A stretch of DNA of 52,650 nucleotides, taken from positions 1 through 52,650 of the forward strand of contig JAYKXP010000232.1 of NCBI GenBank assembly GCA_037176845.1, read 5' to 3'. The notes below the pieces were generated by a model. The model was not told where the DNA came from. It did no database searches and was given only the letters and a program-made list of their open reading frames with translations. The translations under genes and the position numbers were made by a program. This DNA comes from Paramarasmius palmivorus (taxonomy: Eukaryota; Basidiomycota; Agaricomycetes; Agaricales; Marasmiaceae). Each line of letters opens with the position of its first letter. The first letter of the stretch is position 1. Positions 43,301 to 52,650 of this stretch are shown here, one piece after another.

Positions 43301-45414
43301 CAGTCAGTGAGTTTGGCACTGAAGCTATGAGGGCGTTCTTGAATTGATCATCCGAAACTTTGATCTTCAATCCTTCCAATTCATTTCTGATCTCGAGTAG
43401 ATCATCAATGTGCTTGTTGACCTTGGAAATGTCGGTACAGGTTGCGGTGTAGAGTTTTCGTTCCAAATGTGCTTCCGTAAAAGGATTCTTTGTGTCGTAA
43501 TCCTTCTTTAATCCTTCCCATAGTTTATGAGATAATTCCGTTGACTTGTATCTCCTGAATATCGTATCCGGGAGTTTTCCTATAATGGCATTTAACAGAT
43601 CTGCGTCTGCATCTGCCTCCTTGTCGTTGTCCTTTTCTGGTTCATTTTCCAGATATTTCTTGTAACCAACTGATCTGGTAGCTCTTTCTACCCTTGTTGA
43701 CCACATGGACCAATTCGATCCATCATGCTTGAGTTCTGGCACTTTATCAAATGCCTTAATCGCTTTAGACGTCATATTGTCTTCTTCGTCTGAATCAAAA
43801 GATTCTTCCTTTGGTGGTGGTCTCTTGGGAGATGGTGTTCTCGGTTTGGGTTTGGGACCTATGTTGGGCGATTCTGGTTTATCGTCCTTCTCTTCGTCGG
43901 CAGGTGTTCCTTTGTCTTCGTCAGATACAGGTTTATCAGTATCACCTTCTGATTCCTGTTCTGAGTCTTCTTTATCCTGCTCTTGTTCCTTTTCTAGGTC
44001 CTGTTCTTCTTTATCGGATTCTTCACCAAATCCTAATCCTTGTTGTTCCTGATCAAACTCTTCACCAAGTTCGATCTCCGCTTCAACAGTTTCCTCCTGT
44101 GAAGCTGGTGTTCCCGCTGGTGGGAATACTAATGGCTGTGGTTCTGGTACTGTGGTTTGTAGGACGTTTCCTCGAACTACTTCTGCGTTCTGATCGTCAC
44201 AATCCCTAAAATTTCCAACTAATAACGCTTCCTTTGGAGTCCTGACTCGATTTCTTCTGTTTGGACACGGTTGTTCTTCGCAAGGTTCCCACTTCCGTTT
44301 GTTGAGATTTAAGTAACAATCTCGTAGTTCGTCGACGTTGAACTGATGTGGCCAATGAACACAGATTAAATCTGTTCGAAGTGTGGGTTGTGCGGAAGAT
44401 ACTGGTGGCGTGTGCAATCCTCCAACTGGACTCTGTCTCCTAGAAGGTATACGCGATGGGTTTCTCGATGGATGTGATGATATGCTCTGTTGCTGTCCCG
44501 ATGGACTGCCTGTTCTACTGCCTACTGGTGTAGGTTGCCTGCTAGGATTCCTGCTAGGGTTCCTAGATCCTCGTAATATTTGTTCTGGGTCGAACATTCC
44601 TGATACTGGGGTACCGCTTCTGGATTGATAACGGCTACCTCTATCGGACATACACTAGTCCAATAGTCCTTTGCTTTGGGTAGGGGATGTTCCGGCGTCC
44701 CTGCTCGCCACTTGATATACGATCTTGGTTCTTTGTTCCTTGGGGATATTACGGCGTCCCAAACTCGCCACTATACCAATATGAAATCGGTATTACTCTG
44801 GTTCGACTAAGGTTTATAGACCGGGGCCCATAACCTGTCAGAGTTTTAGATTGAACTCTGTTAGCAGCAATAGCGCAGGTAAGCGCGAATAAACGATAGC
44901 AGATGACCAGAGGGGTTGAGATAACACAAGATGATTATTGTAGGGTTTTCTGTCTAGGTTTTATACATGAGTAGGGGATGAAAGATAAACCTAATAGTAC
45001 AAGTATAGACGTGATAGAAATAACTGTGGCTTTGTGTAAGTAAGTGGGTTAGACGAAACAATATGAGCGGGTCAAGAGATATTCTAAGATGTGGCATGCA
45101 TATGTAAATATAAACGTTCTATATTTCCAACAATACTGGAGGAAAGTGAGCTGTTGAAGAACACATAGCTTGTAATCATAGACCTTACTTTTCCTGACCA
45201 ACATTGCAATGACAGAATCCAAAGTAGTCATCTCTTTCTCGCTGAACATATCAAGAGCTTCTGTGTCTTATACTAAAGGATAACTGTAAGCTATGGAGGT
45301 TGTTCAAGAAAAGGTTCACTCACTGGTCAAAGAGCAAGTCATCAGGCCGTTGATGGTGTTGACAATGGCAGAGGAAGTGTCAATGAGCTGAGTGTCTGAA
45401 GACTGAGAATCCAT
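40386..45414 (-). CDS. RNase H1 N-terminal-domain protein, split by copia element 3
   Basis: Exons 45414-45324, 45260-45189, 40819-40636 and 40599-40386 join in frame into 186 residues once the interval 45188-40820 is treated as one intron that contains element 3. The C-terminal part has the RNase H1 N-terminal-like domain (DARWYCITRGLHIGFVCGW at the end of exon 3; KKLVLHVGKKKYVAYSSKE in exon 4). The normal intron would have been 53 bp (donor GTAAGG at 45188, acceptor CCTCCAG). The element's target duplication AGTAT (minus strand) spans the splice junction, so the AG|TATACC acceptor was rebuilt next to exon 3. Function is unknown; this fold usually binds double-stranded or hybrid nucleic acid. 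Confidence 0.7.
40822..41118 (-). repeat. 3' LTR of element 3
   Basis: 297 bp. It differs from the 5' LTR at two positions, reading CG where the other reads CA and TG. Confidence 0.92.
41163..44651 (-). CDS. Copia Gag plus aspartic protease of element 3, 1162 residues
   Basis: This is one open frame from ATG 44651 to 41163. The N-terminal 290 residues match elements 1 and 2 (NPSR repeats, acidic tract). The capsid region is diverged (DGSNWSMWSTRVERATRS). The zinc knuckle CFRCQGKGHIAAGC follows at about 43050-43010. Unlike elements 1 and 2 it continues with a Cys/His group (VCRLCYNSANRTFMGEK) and a copia-type protease (VKFVFDSAASSHMTP at about 42016-41980, with LLVPKFRHTLISISKL downstream). 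The active-site triplet reads Asp-Ser-Ala in place of the usual Asp-Ser/Thr-Gly. Integrase, reverse transcriptase and RNase H are absent; the tail is basic and hydrophilic and stops just before the purine tract. The protein is uninterrupted, which suggests it is under selection or young. Confidence 0.92.
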   Translation of the reverse strand: MSDRGSRYQSRSGTPVSGMFDPEQILRGSRNPSRNPSRQPTPVGSRTGSPSGQQQSISSHPSRNPSRIPSRRQSPVGGLHTPPVSSAQPTLRTDLICVHWPHQFNVDELRDCYLNLNKRKWEPCEEQPCPNRRNRVRTPKEALLVGNFRDCDDQNAEVVRGNVLQTTVPEPQPLVFPPAGTPASQEETVEAEIELGEEFDQEQQGLGFGEESDKEEQDLEKEQEQDKEDSEQESEGDTDKPVSDEDKGTPADEEKDDKPESPNIGPKPKPRTPSPKRPPPKEESFDSDEEDNMTSKAIKAFDKVPELKHDGSNWSMWSTRVERATRSVGYKKYLENEPEKDNDKEADADADLLNAIIGKLPDTIFRRYKSTELSHKLWEGLKKDYDTKNPFTEAHLERKLYTATCTDISKVNKHIDDLLEIRNELEGLKIKVSDDQFKNALIASVPNSLTATITALVTVCKQNQETLTVDALIAAIRAEASGQTLRKHPEREKVHYSRDHSNNRGRGFNSRGKGRRQFNDRQGGDNRDRKEITCFRCQGKGHIAAGCRSKPKSKKSDNDSEDKEKSKPAKDSQSWRKGKEKASSTKESAVKAMEEEIWEEGTWLAREIRAVEQYNPPKEWFYDEEFGNTKETEEKSEETAYMAVEMHTTMATMVNLQNPIDTKAIIHRENRMNPQQDKAEQFQDCQQNSYKSKEEYREPASPVLIPSTAVKATSSLNSSSSLTIDMYNNENSWKGYYESEPWPCPPVVNRTLKDELVNNYFVGYQTYDPNCEAGTCHTPKTGDRTVIGVVQTASDFLDEGFEHVTIDHRVCRLCYNSANRTFMGEKVISRWLIEEPGKKEHVDVAAAYNDIWAQAKEERDSAQMATEKFEEEEGVVKFVFDSAASSHMTPYRNGITERQSITHRPIGTPEGTTFAVEKGNCTVYTTNNFQWHTIVLADCLLVPKFRHTLISISKLTEDGYEVIFSGNNIRIHKGWECILDIPKKDGIYAVEAIEHKPGDPFPSLVEADSPEMPALISLPTTPEPDQIPLVEGEQKSKFEADIDNVTQGIDEMDLDGKSLGTINWKINEIIMKIDEMQIDNGDTSARGGHRRVRFQEAIRTGKKDLIAGQSSGTRTVKKPRVSNHTNNDNTRNYRNIKKNRNESRLRRVKHRNLRGEYFDNLD
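44824..44835 (-). other. Primer-binding site of element 3
   Basis: GGGCCCATAACC touches the 5' LTR at 44836, as in elements 1 and 2. Confidence 0.8.
44836..45132 (-). repeat. 5' LTR of element 3
   Basis: 297 bp. On the plus strand it starts TGTCAGAG and ends TTTCCAACA, followed by the target copy ATACT. Confidence 0.92.
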
Positions 45415-46492
45415 GGGATGAAAAGAGGATGGAAGTGCTTGACATTGGCCAGTGATTTTTATATGAAGGTTGAAGACAAAAATTAGACACTTATGAGCAC
45501 TGTTTGTGCTGGATTTTCTGGAAAACAAATCATTAACAGCCGCCACTCCATACGAGCATTTCCTGTGAGTGGCACCACAGTGAGGTACTTGCCGCTAGTA
45601 ATACAATTGATGTGATGGACTGTACCTGAAAAATCCACATGGATTGGCTTGTGGAGGGCCACATACAAATCTCTATTCTTTGGAATTGAACAGCAGCTCA
45701 ATGTATTGTAAAAAGGTAATCCTTTGCCCATGCGCTCGACAGATCTCCATCAATACTACATCCAACTGGCCCTTATCCTGGTGATTTTACCCACTCAGAG
45801 CTGAAAGTGGTTAAGGTGTGGCGACACCAGGATAGCAACTTGCCAGGTACCTCAAACACTTGCACTCCCCAACCTTCAGCAAAGGCCTATGTCAGCTGCT
45901 ACGGTACCTTCAAGCCCACAGCCGAGACTTTAGCTTGTAGGCACTTTCGTGCAAGTTAGCAGGGTAGCTTTGATCTCCAATGTTGGGATTAAGTAGGTCT
46001 CTTTCTGACGAAGCCTCACTCAGGCTAGGTCAGCTGGCCTGTATCTGATGAAGATCATAGCTTCGGCCATAGTATCTTGGGTATGTTCTTGTTCATTGAT
46101 TACCCCTCGTTTCCATGCTGAATTTGCCATACCAGCAACTCTGACCTTAAAACACACCAACCTCTTTTGATTCTTGAAACTCTGGATTTCGAGTGCGATG
46201 TTTGTTTCAACTCCATTCTGACAGTGTTCAATTGCAGATACCACTAAAGAGGATACAACACTCACTTGTCCAGTACTCTTACCGACAGCTGCTAGCACAA
46301 CCTTCGTAGGTTCGATCATTAAGGGGGATGTGATAGCTTGAATAGTCAAACATAGATATGCAGTATCATATATTCTACACTTGTCTAATACATATGATAT
46401 TCTTCACATCTGCATGCGTAGATACTAGATGAGAGGTAGGCATTAGTACTACGAAAAGGAAGAATGAAGGGGAATGGAAAGGGTACCTTCGC
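45415..46492. other. Region with exon-like minus-strand pieces
   Basis: Two minus-strand frames look partly coding: 45731-45483 (KPIHVDFSGTVHHINCITSG, then YLTVVPLTGN) and 46349-46020 (IEHCQNGVETNIALEIQSF, then VCFKVRVAGMANSAW). The second could be further exons of the gene starting at 47054. I could not confirm the joins, and neither piece has a family name. Confidence 0.35.
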
Positions 46493-47054
46493 TCAGCCGC
46501 GGAGTTGATACATTGAGCTTGTTCTTTCCTCAATATGCCATGAGCGTTCGTTAACCTCATCAAAAGTCGGGGCATCGTGTGAGGTATACCCCAGCCGTTC
46601 ATGTTTAGGTTCAAGGAGTAGCCCTGCACCCTGTAGATGATAAGTTACACTTTCGAACGCCAGAATCAGACAAGCTTACCGCTACGATGATCTCTCGACC
46701 CTGTACGTCTGCTGGACATTCCCATTCTCCAGTCAAGAGTCCTAACCCATACCAGTCTTCGAAAGCGGCAATCCGACTATTGCACAATGCGGCGGCCTTC
46801 TGGAAGCAAGATGTCAAGCTCCGTTGTCTGCCTGATATGCCTTGAGGATGGCTACCATAGCCTTACACGCTGATTGTCCAGCTTGAGTACGGTACGAAAA
46901 CGAAGAATGATAAAACATACCGATGCTTCAGTTCATGAAGAGCCTGCTGGGATTCAATAGTGGATGCTTCACGCCCCGAGGTGTATTGTTCGCAGCTCTC
47001 GGTATATCCTAAAGCGCTGGCAGTAGCTGGTAGAGTATACGTTAGCTTTGACAT
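46493..47054 (-). CDS. Unrecognised 147-residue protein
   Basis: Exons 47054-46921, 46851-46680 and 46630-46493 join in frame across introns of 69 and 49 bp. The start MSKLTYTLPATASALGYTES has no clear signal peptide. The middle holds CFQKAAALCNSRIAAFEDWY and GLLTGEWECPADVQGREIIV, and the third exon ends HIEERTSSMYQLRG. It looks like a compact soluble protein. The first acceptor (ATGGTAG) is the least certain. Downstream frames to 46020 might be additional exons by alternative splicing. The family is not recognised. Confidence 0.5.
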
Positions 47055-48600
47055 ACCCAGTTACTCAAGGAGCCGCAGAGTACATACCCGAACAAGATCT
47101 TGCTAGGTCGAAGGGAAGCGAGTGTAGCTTCATCCTAGATGTGCCATCCTGGAGCAGAACTTCAGATGATGAGCGGAACCGTTTGCTCAGGATAAGCGTG
47201 CTCACCTCCTCGAGTAGCTTTCTTGCCACCGAAACCGAAACTCTTTACGAGTTCGAATGTTAATGAGACTCGTTCTTTATGGTGAGCCCAGGTGAAGCCG
47301 TCTATTCAGGTATTTCTCCCACGAACGTTCTGCTATTTTTGGTCGGTTGATACGTTGTTCGGTTCCTTTGGGTCTGACAGTGACACGTTCTCCTTTTCCT
47401 TGGTTTCCTTGACTTATCGTGTTCGACTTTGCTTCTGGGAATCATTGGTTTTCAGCGTTTCCTTTTGGACCGGCGTAAGTAAGTTTTGTTTGGCGTCGGA
47501 GGGGCTGTTCGACTAATGGTCGTATTCTTATAGGTGGGGCGTTTCTGTCGACAGTGTTGCTGTATTCTGTTCGGCTGCTTGGGCTACAGACTTCATTCGG
47601 GTTACAGCGTCACACAGAGACGGTGACTTATGGTGTTGGTGTTAGTGGGTCCTCGCTGGAGTATAAATGTTTGTGGTGAGCGAGAGATTGATGGTACTTC
47701 GTCTTGTCGGCTCAGACAATGTCTTCCAGTCCTATGTTGGCTACTGTGTCTGCAGTATCAATGTGTGATGGCCGTTCGTCTTCTCGTGGTTGTTGTCTGC
47801 TGGTGCGTTTGGTAGGTGTGGGTTGCCGTTTATTCCGTTGACTTGTGTCTGTCTTAGAAAAGGATATGATTGACCATTACAATCGACTTAGTTTTTTCAA
47901 ATGAGAGGCTCGATTTTCATGAAGAAATAGTGGAGGTGATCGAGCGTTTAACGTTGGAGCAGCAGGATGCATTGATTGTACTTTTGCGTATGCTTGAGGA
48001 AGGCGAGTCTGTGTTCAATCCATCATGTATTCTTGCATTGAGGTTATTCTTACGTTAGGCGGGTTTCGGTTTTTGGGTCCCCTTCTGCACTCGGCAGAGG
48101 CTTTCAGGTGTTTCCAAAGGCCACACGACACTTTCAGTAATTGTATCGCAAAGCACACGAGTTGTGTTCAGAGGGAGAAAATGATGTCTCATAAACTCCC
48201 TTGGGAGTGTGCCTGCGATGCTGTCAATGCGGGCACCCGGAACTGCGATGCCTGTGGATGGGAATGTGATAATTGATGCGTTGGGTGATCACGGTGTATT
48301 CGTGTCAAGCTTTGCAATGAATGTTTTGGGCTCGTTAGCTTTGGGCGTGGCGTGACGGGCTTCTTTGGCTGCGGTCTGTTCTCTGTTCTCTATTCGGGAA
48401 TAGTTTGAGAAGGATTTACGTTTGCGGCTTTACCGAGTTACTAGGTTTTGTCGTAAGTGAGTGGACAGGTGGCCTTGGAGTGTTTGTTTCTGGTTGTGGT
48501 GGCGTTGGCTGTGGCGGTTCAGAGGCTAGTGAGTTAAAGCAATACTTTCCCCTCGTTTCTTCAAGTGCTTTCTAACTTCGCTGGGATATCTGCGGTTCCA
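47055..48600. other. T/G-rich region with one possible small zinc-finger frame
   Basis: Most frames here are poor. The best candidate is the end of the plus-strand frame 48025-48276, which holds WECACDAVNAGTRNCDACGW. This resembles a RanBP2-type zinc finger (W-x-C..C-x3-N..C-x2-C), although the first Cys pair is spaced by one residue rather than two to four. An upstream frame at 47870-48058 (ERLTLEQQDALIVLLRMLEE) may be part of the same gene, but no clean splice joins them. This could be a small gene or the leader of the MYND gene. Confidence 0.3.
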
Positions 48601-48601
48601 G

Positions 48602-48667
48602 GTGATCCTTTTTTTTTCTTCTTTTTTGAAGTTTTTTTTTTGTCTGCTTACTGACGTCGTATCGTAG
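48602..48667 (+). other. Probable 5'UTR intron of the MYND gene
   Basis: The donor CCAG|GTGATC is followed by a long T-rich tract and the acceptor CGTATCGTAG, one base before the ATG at 48669. Confidence 0.5.
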
Positions 48668-48668
48668 C

Positions 48669-50624
48669 ATGCGTCGCGTTACTTTCGAGCAGTTGATGAA
48701 GATGGCAGCGACAGGCGATCCTGAAACATTGCGTCAAGTAGGACTGCTGCTTGGTCGTCCGGTACCCGGTTCGTTGGATAGCGAATTCACGGTTGTCTCT
48801 GCGTGCAGGGGTGCTTTGGTTGCTTTTGAGGCATACACCGAATTTCTGCAAGCTCATCCGTTGGGTCGCTTCGAAAGGGAAACCTGTTTACCGACGATGG
48901 GGTCCAAGGAAAGCTGGGGTTTGCTTCGAAGGTGGATGCTGGGCCTCCAATTGTGGAGTCCCTGTTTTGGGGGAGATAGGGACAAGCCACCTCGGTTGTG
49001 TACGGCGGAATGGTTGAACAGGGTTCTCCATGGGATTTTCGATCTCGTGTATGTTCTTATCGAACGATACTCTCGCACGGAGATCGCGAGTTTGATTAGA
49101 GAATCCTTTGACTTTCGTCGCATGGCTGTGCAGCTGACCTATGGGGCGCTGACGGTTGAAACTGTTAGTATTACTCCAGCAGTCGTGGTTCAGGTCCATC
49201 CATTTTGGAAGGAAGGGGCGTATGCGGGAATGGACACGCTCTGTGTTTTGAGGGATATCGTTCATCAGCATCCTGCGGTGGATTTTGTGTTGCTGATCCT
49301 CCGTCGCGTGGTTGACATTACACGATCGGATTCCTTGTTGTACGAAGCTGCCCAGTTACATGCGTTGGCATATGCTCTCCTGCAACTGTATGACATTTGT
49401 GGCGAAAGAGTTCGCGCATGCAGGGCCATACGTTGGTTGGCTCTGTGTGTTCGTCGGGTTGTGGATGAGCTTGCGGAGTATCCGTTGGAATCTGTGTTGG
49501 CTCTGCGCGCCCTTGACACCAAGGTGGTTGGCAGACTGTTGTCTCTGTGCTTTCAATTTGTTTGTGAGGTTGCCGAGATGGAAGGAGGCGGTGGTTGGAT
49601 CTTGGAAGGCTTGCGCGAAGGCTTGCTTCGTGGAGTCATCAATATTGGAGTGTTTGCGGCGCTGGAGGAGTGTCGTTCGCAGCACGTTCTGTGCTTGCAT
49701 TACAGCTCGGTGTTACGGGAAGATTGTGACGAAGTTCTCGCCAGTTTGGTCCCTCATCTGTTGACGCCGGCCGTACGAGGGTGGTGGGAAAGGAGATGAA
49801 GAGAGCTTTGTCTGCTGTGCCTCCTCCTCTGAAGTCTTGGACGGAGTGGGCAGGAGCCGTGTCGCTGGTCGAGAGAGAGGTTGCAGCTTTCAAGTCGTCG
49901 TCTTACGGTCGATTATGGGCAATGAAGTGCTGCTATGTGTTGGTGAGTGGCATTGGTTTTTATATTGGACTGTTTTTCTCAGGATTTTTCTTCCTCCCTT
50001 ATGCTAAATTTTTACTCTTGCTGTTCTTTTGTTAGTGTCCCGCCGGCAGAACGGCCTCCGTGAGTCTTTGTTGATATCTGTGGTTGGTGGTAGGTACTGA
50101 TCGTATTCATAGGGGGGCACACCTGAGCTGAAAGTTACTCGGACTTGCAGAGGTTGCCTCCGGATGACATATTGTTCGAAATATTGTCAAGTGGCAGGTT
50201 GGCGTGGAGGGCATTGGGTGAGCTGTAAGAAACACATCGAGGAGTAGAAAGGTTTGTCGTTAGGTTCTGTCCTGGTTTCGATGCTGAATATCACTCGATG
50301 GACTATGCAGATGGTTTACATTTCGTGTTGCGGTTTGACGAAGGTTTCATTCGGCACTTTGTTCATCGCCTTCTTACCTTGCGTCACCTTTTGGTTGAGC
50401 AGCTTCGCAAGACGCTAACGGACACTTCGGTGTTAGTAGTTGACTTTTCACACTGTTTAGGGGAGGTCCGAGTAGCAGGCAGAGCTGAATATGCGGGATA
50501 CGATTTCCCTGCAGCTCCCACCGGTTATGACGAGGGAGAAACAGTGTTGGTGGACTGTTTCAGGCAGAAGGCTGTCATTTGGTATTGGTTCAGGTATACT
50601 GACGAGGATCCAGTTTTCTTCTAG
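48669..50624 (+). pseudogene. MYND-type zinc-finger protein, two single-base frameshifts
   Basis: Exon 1 begins MRRVTFEQLMKMAATGDPET and is a long helical-repeat-like region. Its frame breaks at 49779-49781, where GGG in place of GGGG moves the reading off KEMKRALSAVPPPLKSW. Exon 1 then runs to 49942, exon 2 is 50036-50059 and exon 3 starts at 50113. The MYND finger spans exons 1-3 (KCCYVL-C, then CRGCLRMTYCSKYCQVAGW with GHWVSC following). The frame breaks again at 50239-50247 (GAGGAGTAG, one G short), after which ERFVVRFCPGFDAEYHSMDY and a conserved C-terminal region run to 50624. MYND fingers bind proline-rich peptides; agaricomycete genomes carry many such genes. If the two indels are real, the gene is dead and the product ends at 49799. 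Confidence 0.75.
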
Positions 50625-51417
50625 CAGCGCACGGAACTTGAACCTCGCTTTTTCGGTTTATTGTATATATTGTTTCCTTATTGCTGTGACATGTTTTGCT
50701 CGCTTTCACATGTATCATTACACTTTCTTCTTTGTGTATAGTTCGGTATGTCATAGAGTTTGGTTTTCGTTTCGTTGTATTTGGTTTATGTACGACAGCA
50801 TCGAATAGATGGGGGACTCAGATTTCCCTTCTTTATTTCATGGTGTTTGGTGTGGCTCAGCTCGGAAATCCGAGTCTGCCACGTGTCCAGGTGTTAGGTT
50901 GGGTTTACAGGGCTTCTTGTCTACCAGTTTCAAATCGTCTGCGTTAGCTGTTCCTGGTATCAGTGTCCTTTCATGGCGTACCTGTGATCCTTTTCTCGTC
51001 GAAGGTGTTACTGTGGCATTGTGAATCTGGATTTTGATAAGGCTGCATTCCGAGTCAAGGGAGTTTGGTGTAAGTGAGCAAAAGAGGGTCTTTCGATTTC
51101 CGCAGGCATGCGTTGCGCTGCTGCTGAAGGATTAGCGTGAAATGGGGTGTTCCAATGCATTTGCGGAAGACGTGCAGATTGGGTTGCAGATAAGGTTGAT
51201 AGTTCTGACTTTGTTTGGGTGGCGTTGTGAGGGCATCCTTGGGCGCTATCCGTTGGCGCTGATGTAGAAAGGCTTCTTTGTTCGGGTTGACAATTCTCGG
51301 TGAATGCCGTGTTTATTCCCGTCTTGTTCTTTCGCTAGTGTTCCATGAAAGTCCATGGGGTGGCAGAGGCGTTTGGTTATAAATGTACCTCGGTTTACCG
51401 GTGTTCCTTGTCCTATC
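50625..51417. other. Intergenic, T/G-rich
   Basis: This is the 3' flank of the MYND gene and the 5' region of the BTB gene. Frames here are low in information. I see no repeat or RNA gene. Confidence 0.4.
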
Positions 51418-52225
51418 ATGGAAGGTGTCCTTGACGATCATACCAATTTTCGTCGCCCCATGGAGTCTGCGCCTGGTGGTGACGAACTGGGCATTAATCG
51501 CAACACGGAAGGGACTTCTACATTGGCAGTTGTTAGGAACACCGTGCCACCTTATTCCTATAGGTGGGGTCGCGAGTTTGAGTTCCAGATCTTCGTCAAC
51601 AGAAAGGATTGCAACTTCGAGGTCCCTGCGTCGTTGATGTGCACATCGAGCGGTTATTTCTCGGATATTTGCCGCAGCGCCACTGTTGATACTTCCAACT
51701 TTGACTGCGTTCGGGTTAACGTGTTATGGAACAGGGACGTCGTTTTCACGGTTCTGGGTAAGTAATTTGGTCTTTTTTCTTACTCTCTCCTTTATTGGCT
51801 CTTTTTTGGACGCCGAGCAGATGTTATTATTGGGTTCTTTTTGTGTGTACTGAATCTGATTGGATGCAGAACTTATCTATCGTTTGGATGTGCCAGAAGG
51901 AATCCTAGGGAGGCTTCTTGAGCGCTGCAAGTCCGAGAACGAGCTGGAAAGAACATCGGGATTGGCACATGCTCTCAGTGTCTTGAACCTGGCGGAAGTG
52001 TGGCGCATTCCCAGAATCAAGCGTTTGGTTCAGCTTTCCCTTTGTACCGACAATGTGATCCCTCCTCATGATCTCCAATACGGTGAGTTTTTCTCGAAGT
52101 TGTGCTTGCTTTAATGCTTATGTATTGTAGTACGAGAGGAAGCGGCAGCCGCAAACGCCGTGTCGTTAGTCAAGTATTGTGATGCAGCGTTGGCGAGGTT
52201 GAACGACGAGCTTCGAGGCGTCTGA
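51418..52225 (+). CDS. BTB/POZ-domain protein
   Basis: Exons 51418-51757, 51870-52082 and 52131-52225 join in frame into 215 residues. The BTB-like fold is suggested by FQIFVNRKDCNFEVPASLM, then TSSGYFSDICRS (the 'F.VP...L...S.YF' pattern), followed in exon 2 by a helical region (ERTSGLAHALSVLNLAEVWR, then IPRIKRLVQLSLC) and the V-x-EEAAAANAVSLVKYC helix in exon 3. Proteins of this type are abundant in Agaricomycetes and usually mediate protein-protein contacts or serve as cullin-3 adaptors; the partner is unknown. The start is the first ATG that gives an acidic N-terminus; an upstream extension to about 51355 in the same frame is possible. No lesion was seen. Confidence 0.72.
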
Positions 52226-52650
52226 GGGATTTGGGTGTTGATGTATAGGCGGCTGTATGTGTGTTGTGTACTTGATATTCACTGTTCTGTTGGGCTCTAT
52301 ATGAAATGGATCGGACAAACCACTGCTGTTATTCAGCACCAACTTGTTACTGAAGTGCCAAGAAGTAAGTGAGTTATTACTGAGTTTGGGTACAGATCGT
52401 AGCTACTGTGGTACTAATTTCAGTACTGTGGGTGATATGAGCGTCAATTTTGTTTATCAGCAACTAGTGTTGGCTTACAAGCGTCAGCGAGGTCGTTGAT
52501 TTCTGAATTGTCTACGGATGGTAGTGCAAGTATCTTCGATCCTGTTTCTTGTAACCACACCAGAGTCACGGTGTTGATGCACCTGAGATCCCTGTCTGTC
52601 ATTTGACTTCTCCTGCGAAGTAAGCGTGACCTAAGGCGCACGATTTCCGC
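52226..52650. other. 3' flank to the window end
   Basis: Non-coding sequence follows the BTB gene. A minus-strand frame at 52444-52641 has no supporting features. Confidence 0.4.

Larger units (their letters stand above)
40822..45132 (-). mobile_element. Gag-protease copia element 3, no pol
   Basis: The 4311-bp element has 297-bp LTRs and the 5-bp target duplication ATACT (40817-40821, 45133-45137). The primer site is at 44824-44835 and the purine tract at 41119-41132. The LTR and gag sequences are a different subfamily from elements 1 and 2, though the leader and gag N-terminus are nearly shared. The two LTRs differ at two sites, both CpG transitions, so it is somewhat older than elements 1 and 2. 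Confidence 0.93.

Noticed and set aside
1..52650. CRISPR arrays, tRNA or rRNA genes
   Set aside because: No regularly spaced short repeats and no tRNA-like cloverleaf were seen. The only tRNA-like sequence is the primer site of the copia elements.

Overview
The window looks like nuclear DNA of an agaricomycete (mushroom-forming basidiomycete). Genes are cut by many short introns of about 45-70 bp with GT..AG borders. The gene content is typical of that group: a KDZ transposase with a CxC2 cysteine cluster, a TET/JBP-type dioxygenase next to it, RNase H1 N-terminal-domain proteins, a MYND-finger protein, a BTB protein and Ty1/copia elements. Product names come from motifs read by eye and from family knowledge; no search was run.

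Layout. 0.2-5.4 kb: two unrecognised minus-strand genes and a plus-strand gene with two RNase H1 N-terminal-like domains. 5.47-9.08 kb: a complete gag-only copia element. 9.7-11.2 kb: two small host genes. 11.34-19.86 kb: a KDZ unit in which a TET/JBP-like 2-oxoglutarate/Fe(II) dioxygenase gene (minus) and an intact 10-exon KDZ transposase gene (plus) diverge from a shared promoter. A complete hAT element sits in the last exon of the dioxygenase gene. 19.98-24.11 kb: a truncated copia element whose 5' LTR is split by a second gag-only element. 24.1-33.2 kb: no confident gene, but several exon-like relics. 33.2-36.7 kb: a large membrane-protein gene with two apparent single-base lesions. 37.0-40.3 kb: a non-coding element with long terminal inverted repeats and an 8-bp target duplication. 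40.4-45.4 kb: an RNase H1 N-terminal-domain gene split by a third gag(-protease)-only copia element that landed on a splice acceptor. 46.5-47.1 kb: a small unknown gene. 48.7-52.2 kb: a frameshifted MYND gene and an intact BTB gene.

Main biology. Three copia elements keep matching LTRs, target duplications, a primer site and a polypurine tract, but encode only Gag (one adds a protease) and no integrase or reverse transcriptase, so they must depend on a helper. Their primer site matches the anticodon arm of initiator tRNA-Met, which implies half-tRNA priming as in Drosophila copia. The KDZ-TET/JBP pair is the most striking unit: the transposase is intact, while its dioxygenase partner has a premature TGA upstream of the iron-binding residues and a hAT insertion near its C-terminus. 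Several decay events in the window are C-to-T changes at CpG. Other genes carry single-base homopolymer-type frameshifts, whereas the main transposon reading frames are free of indels.
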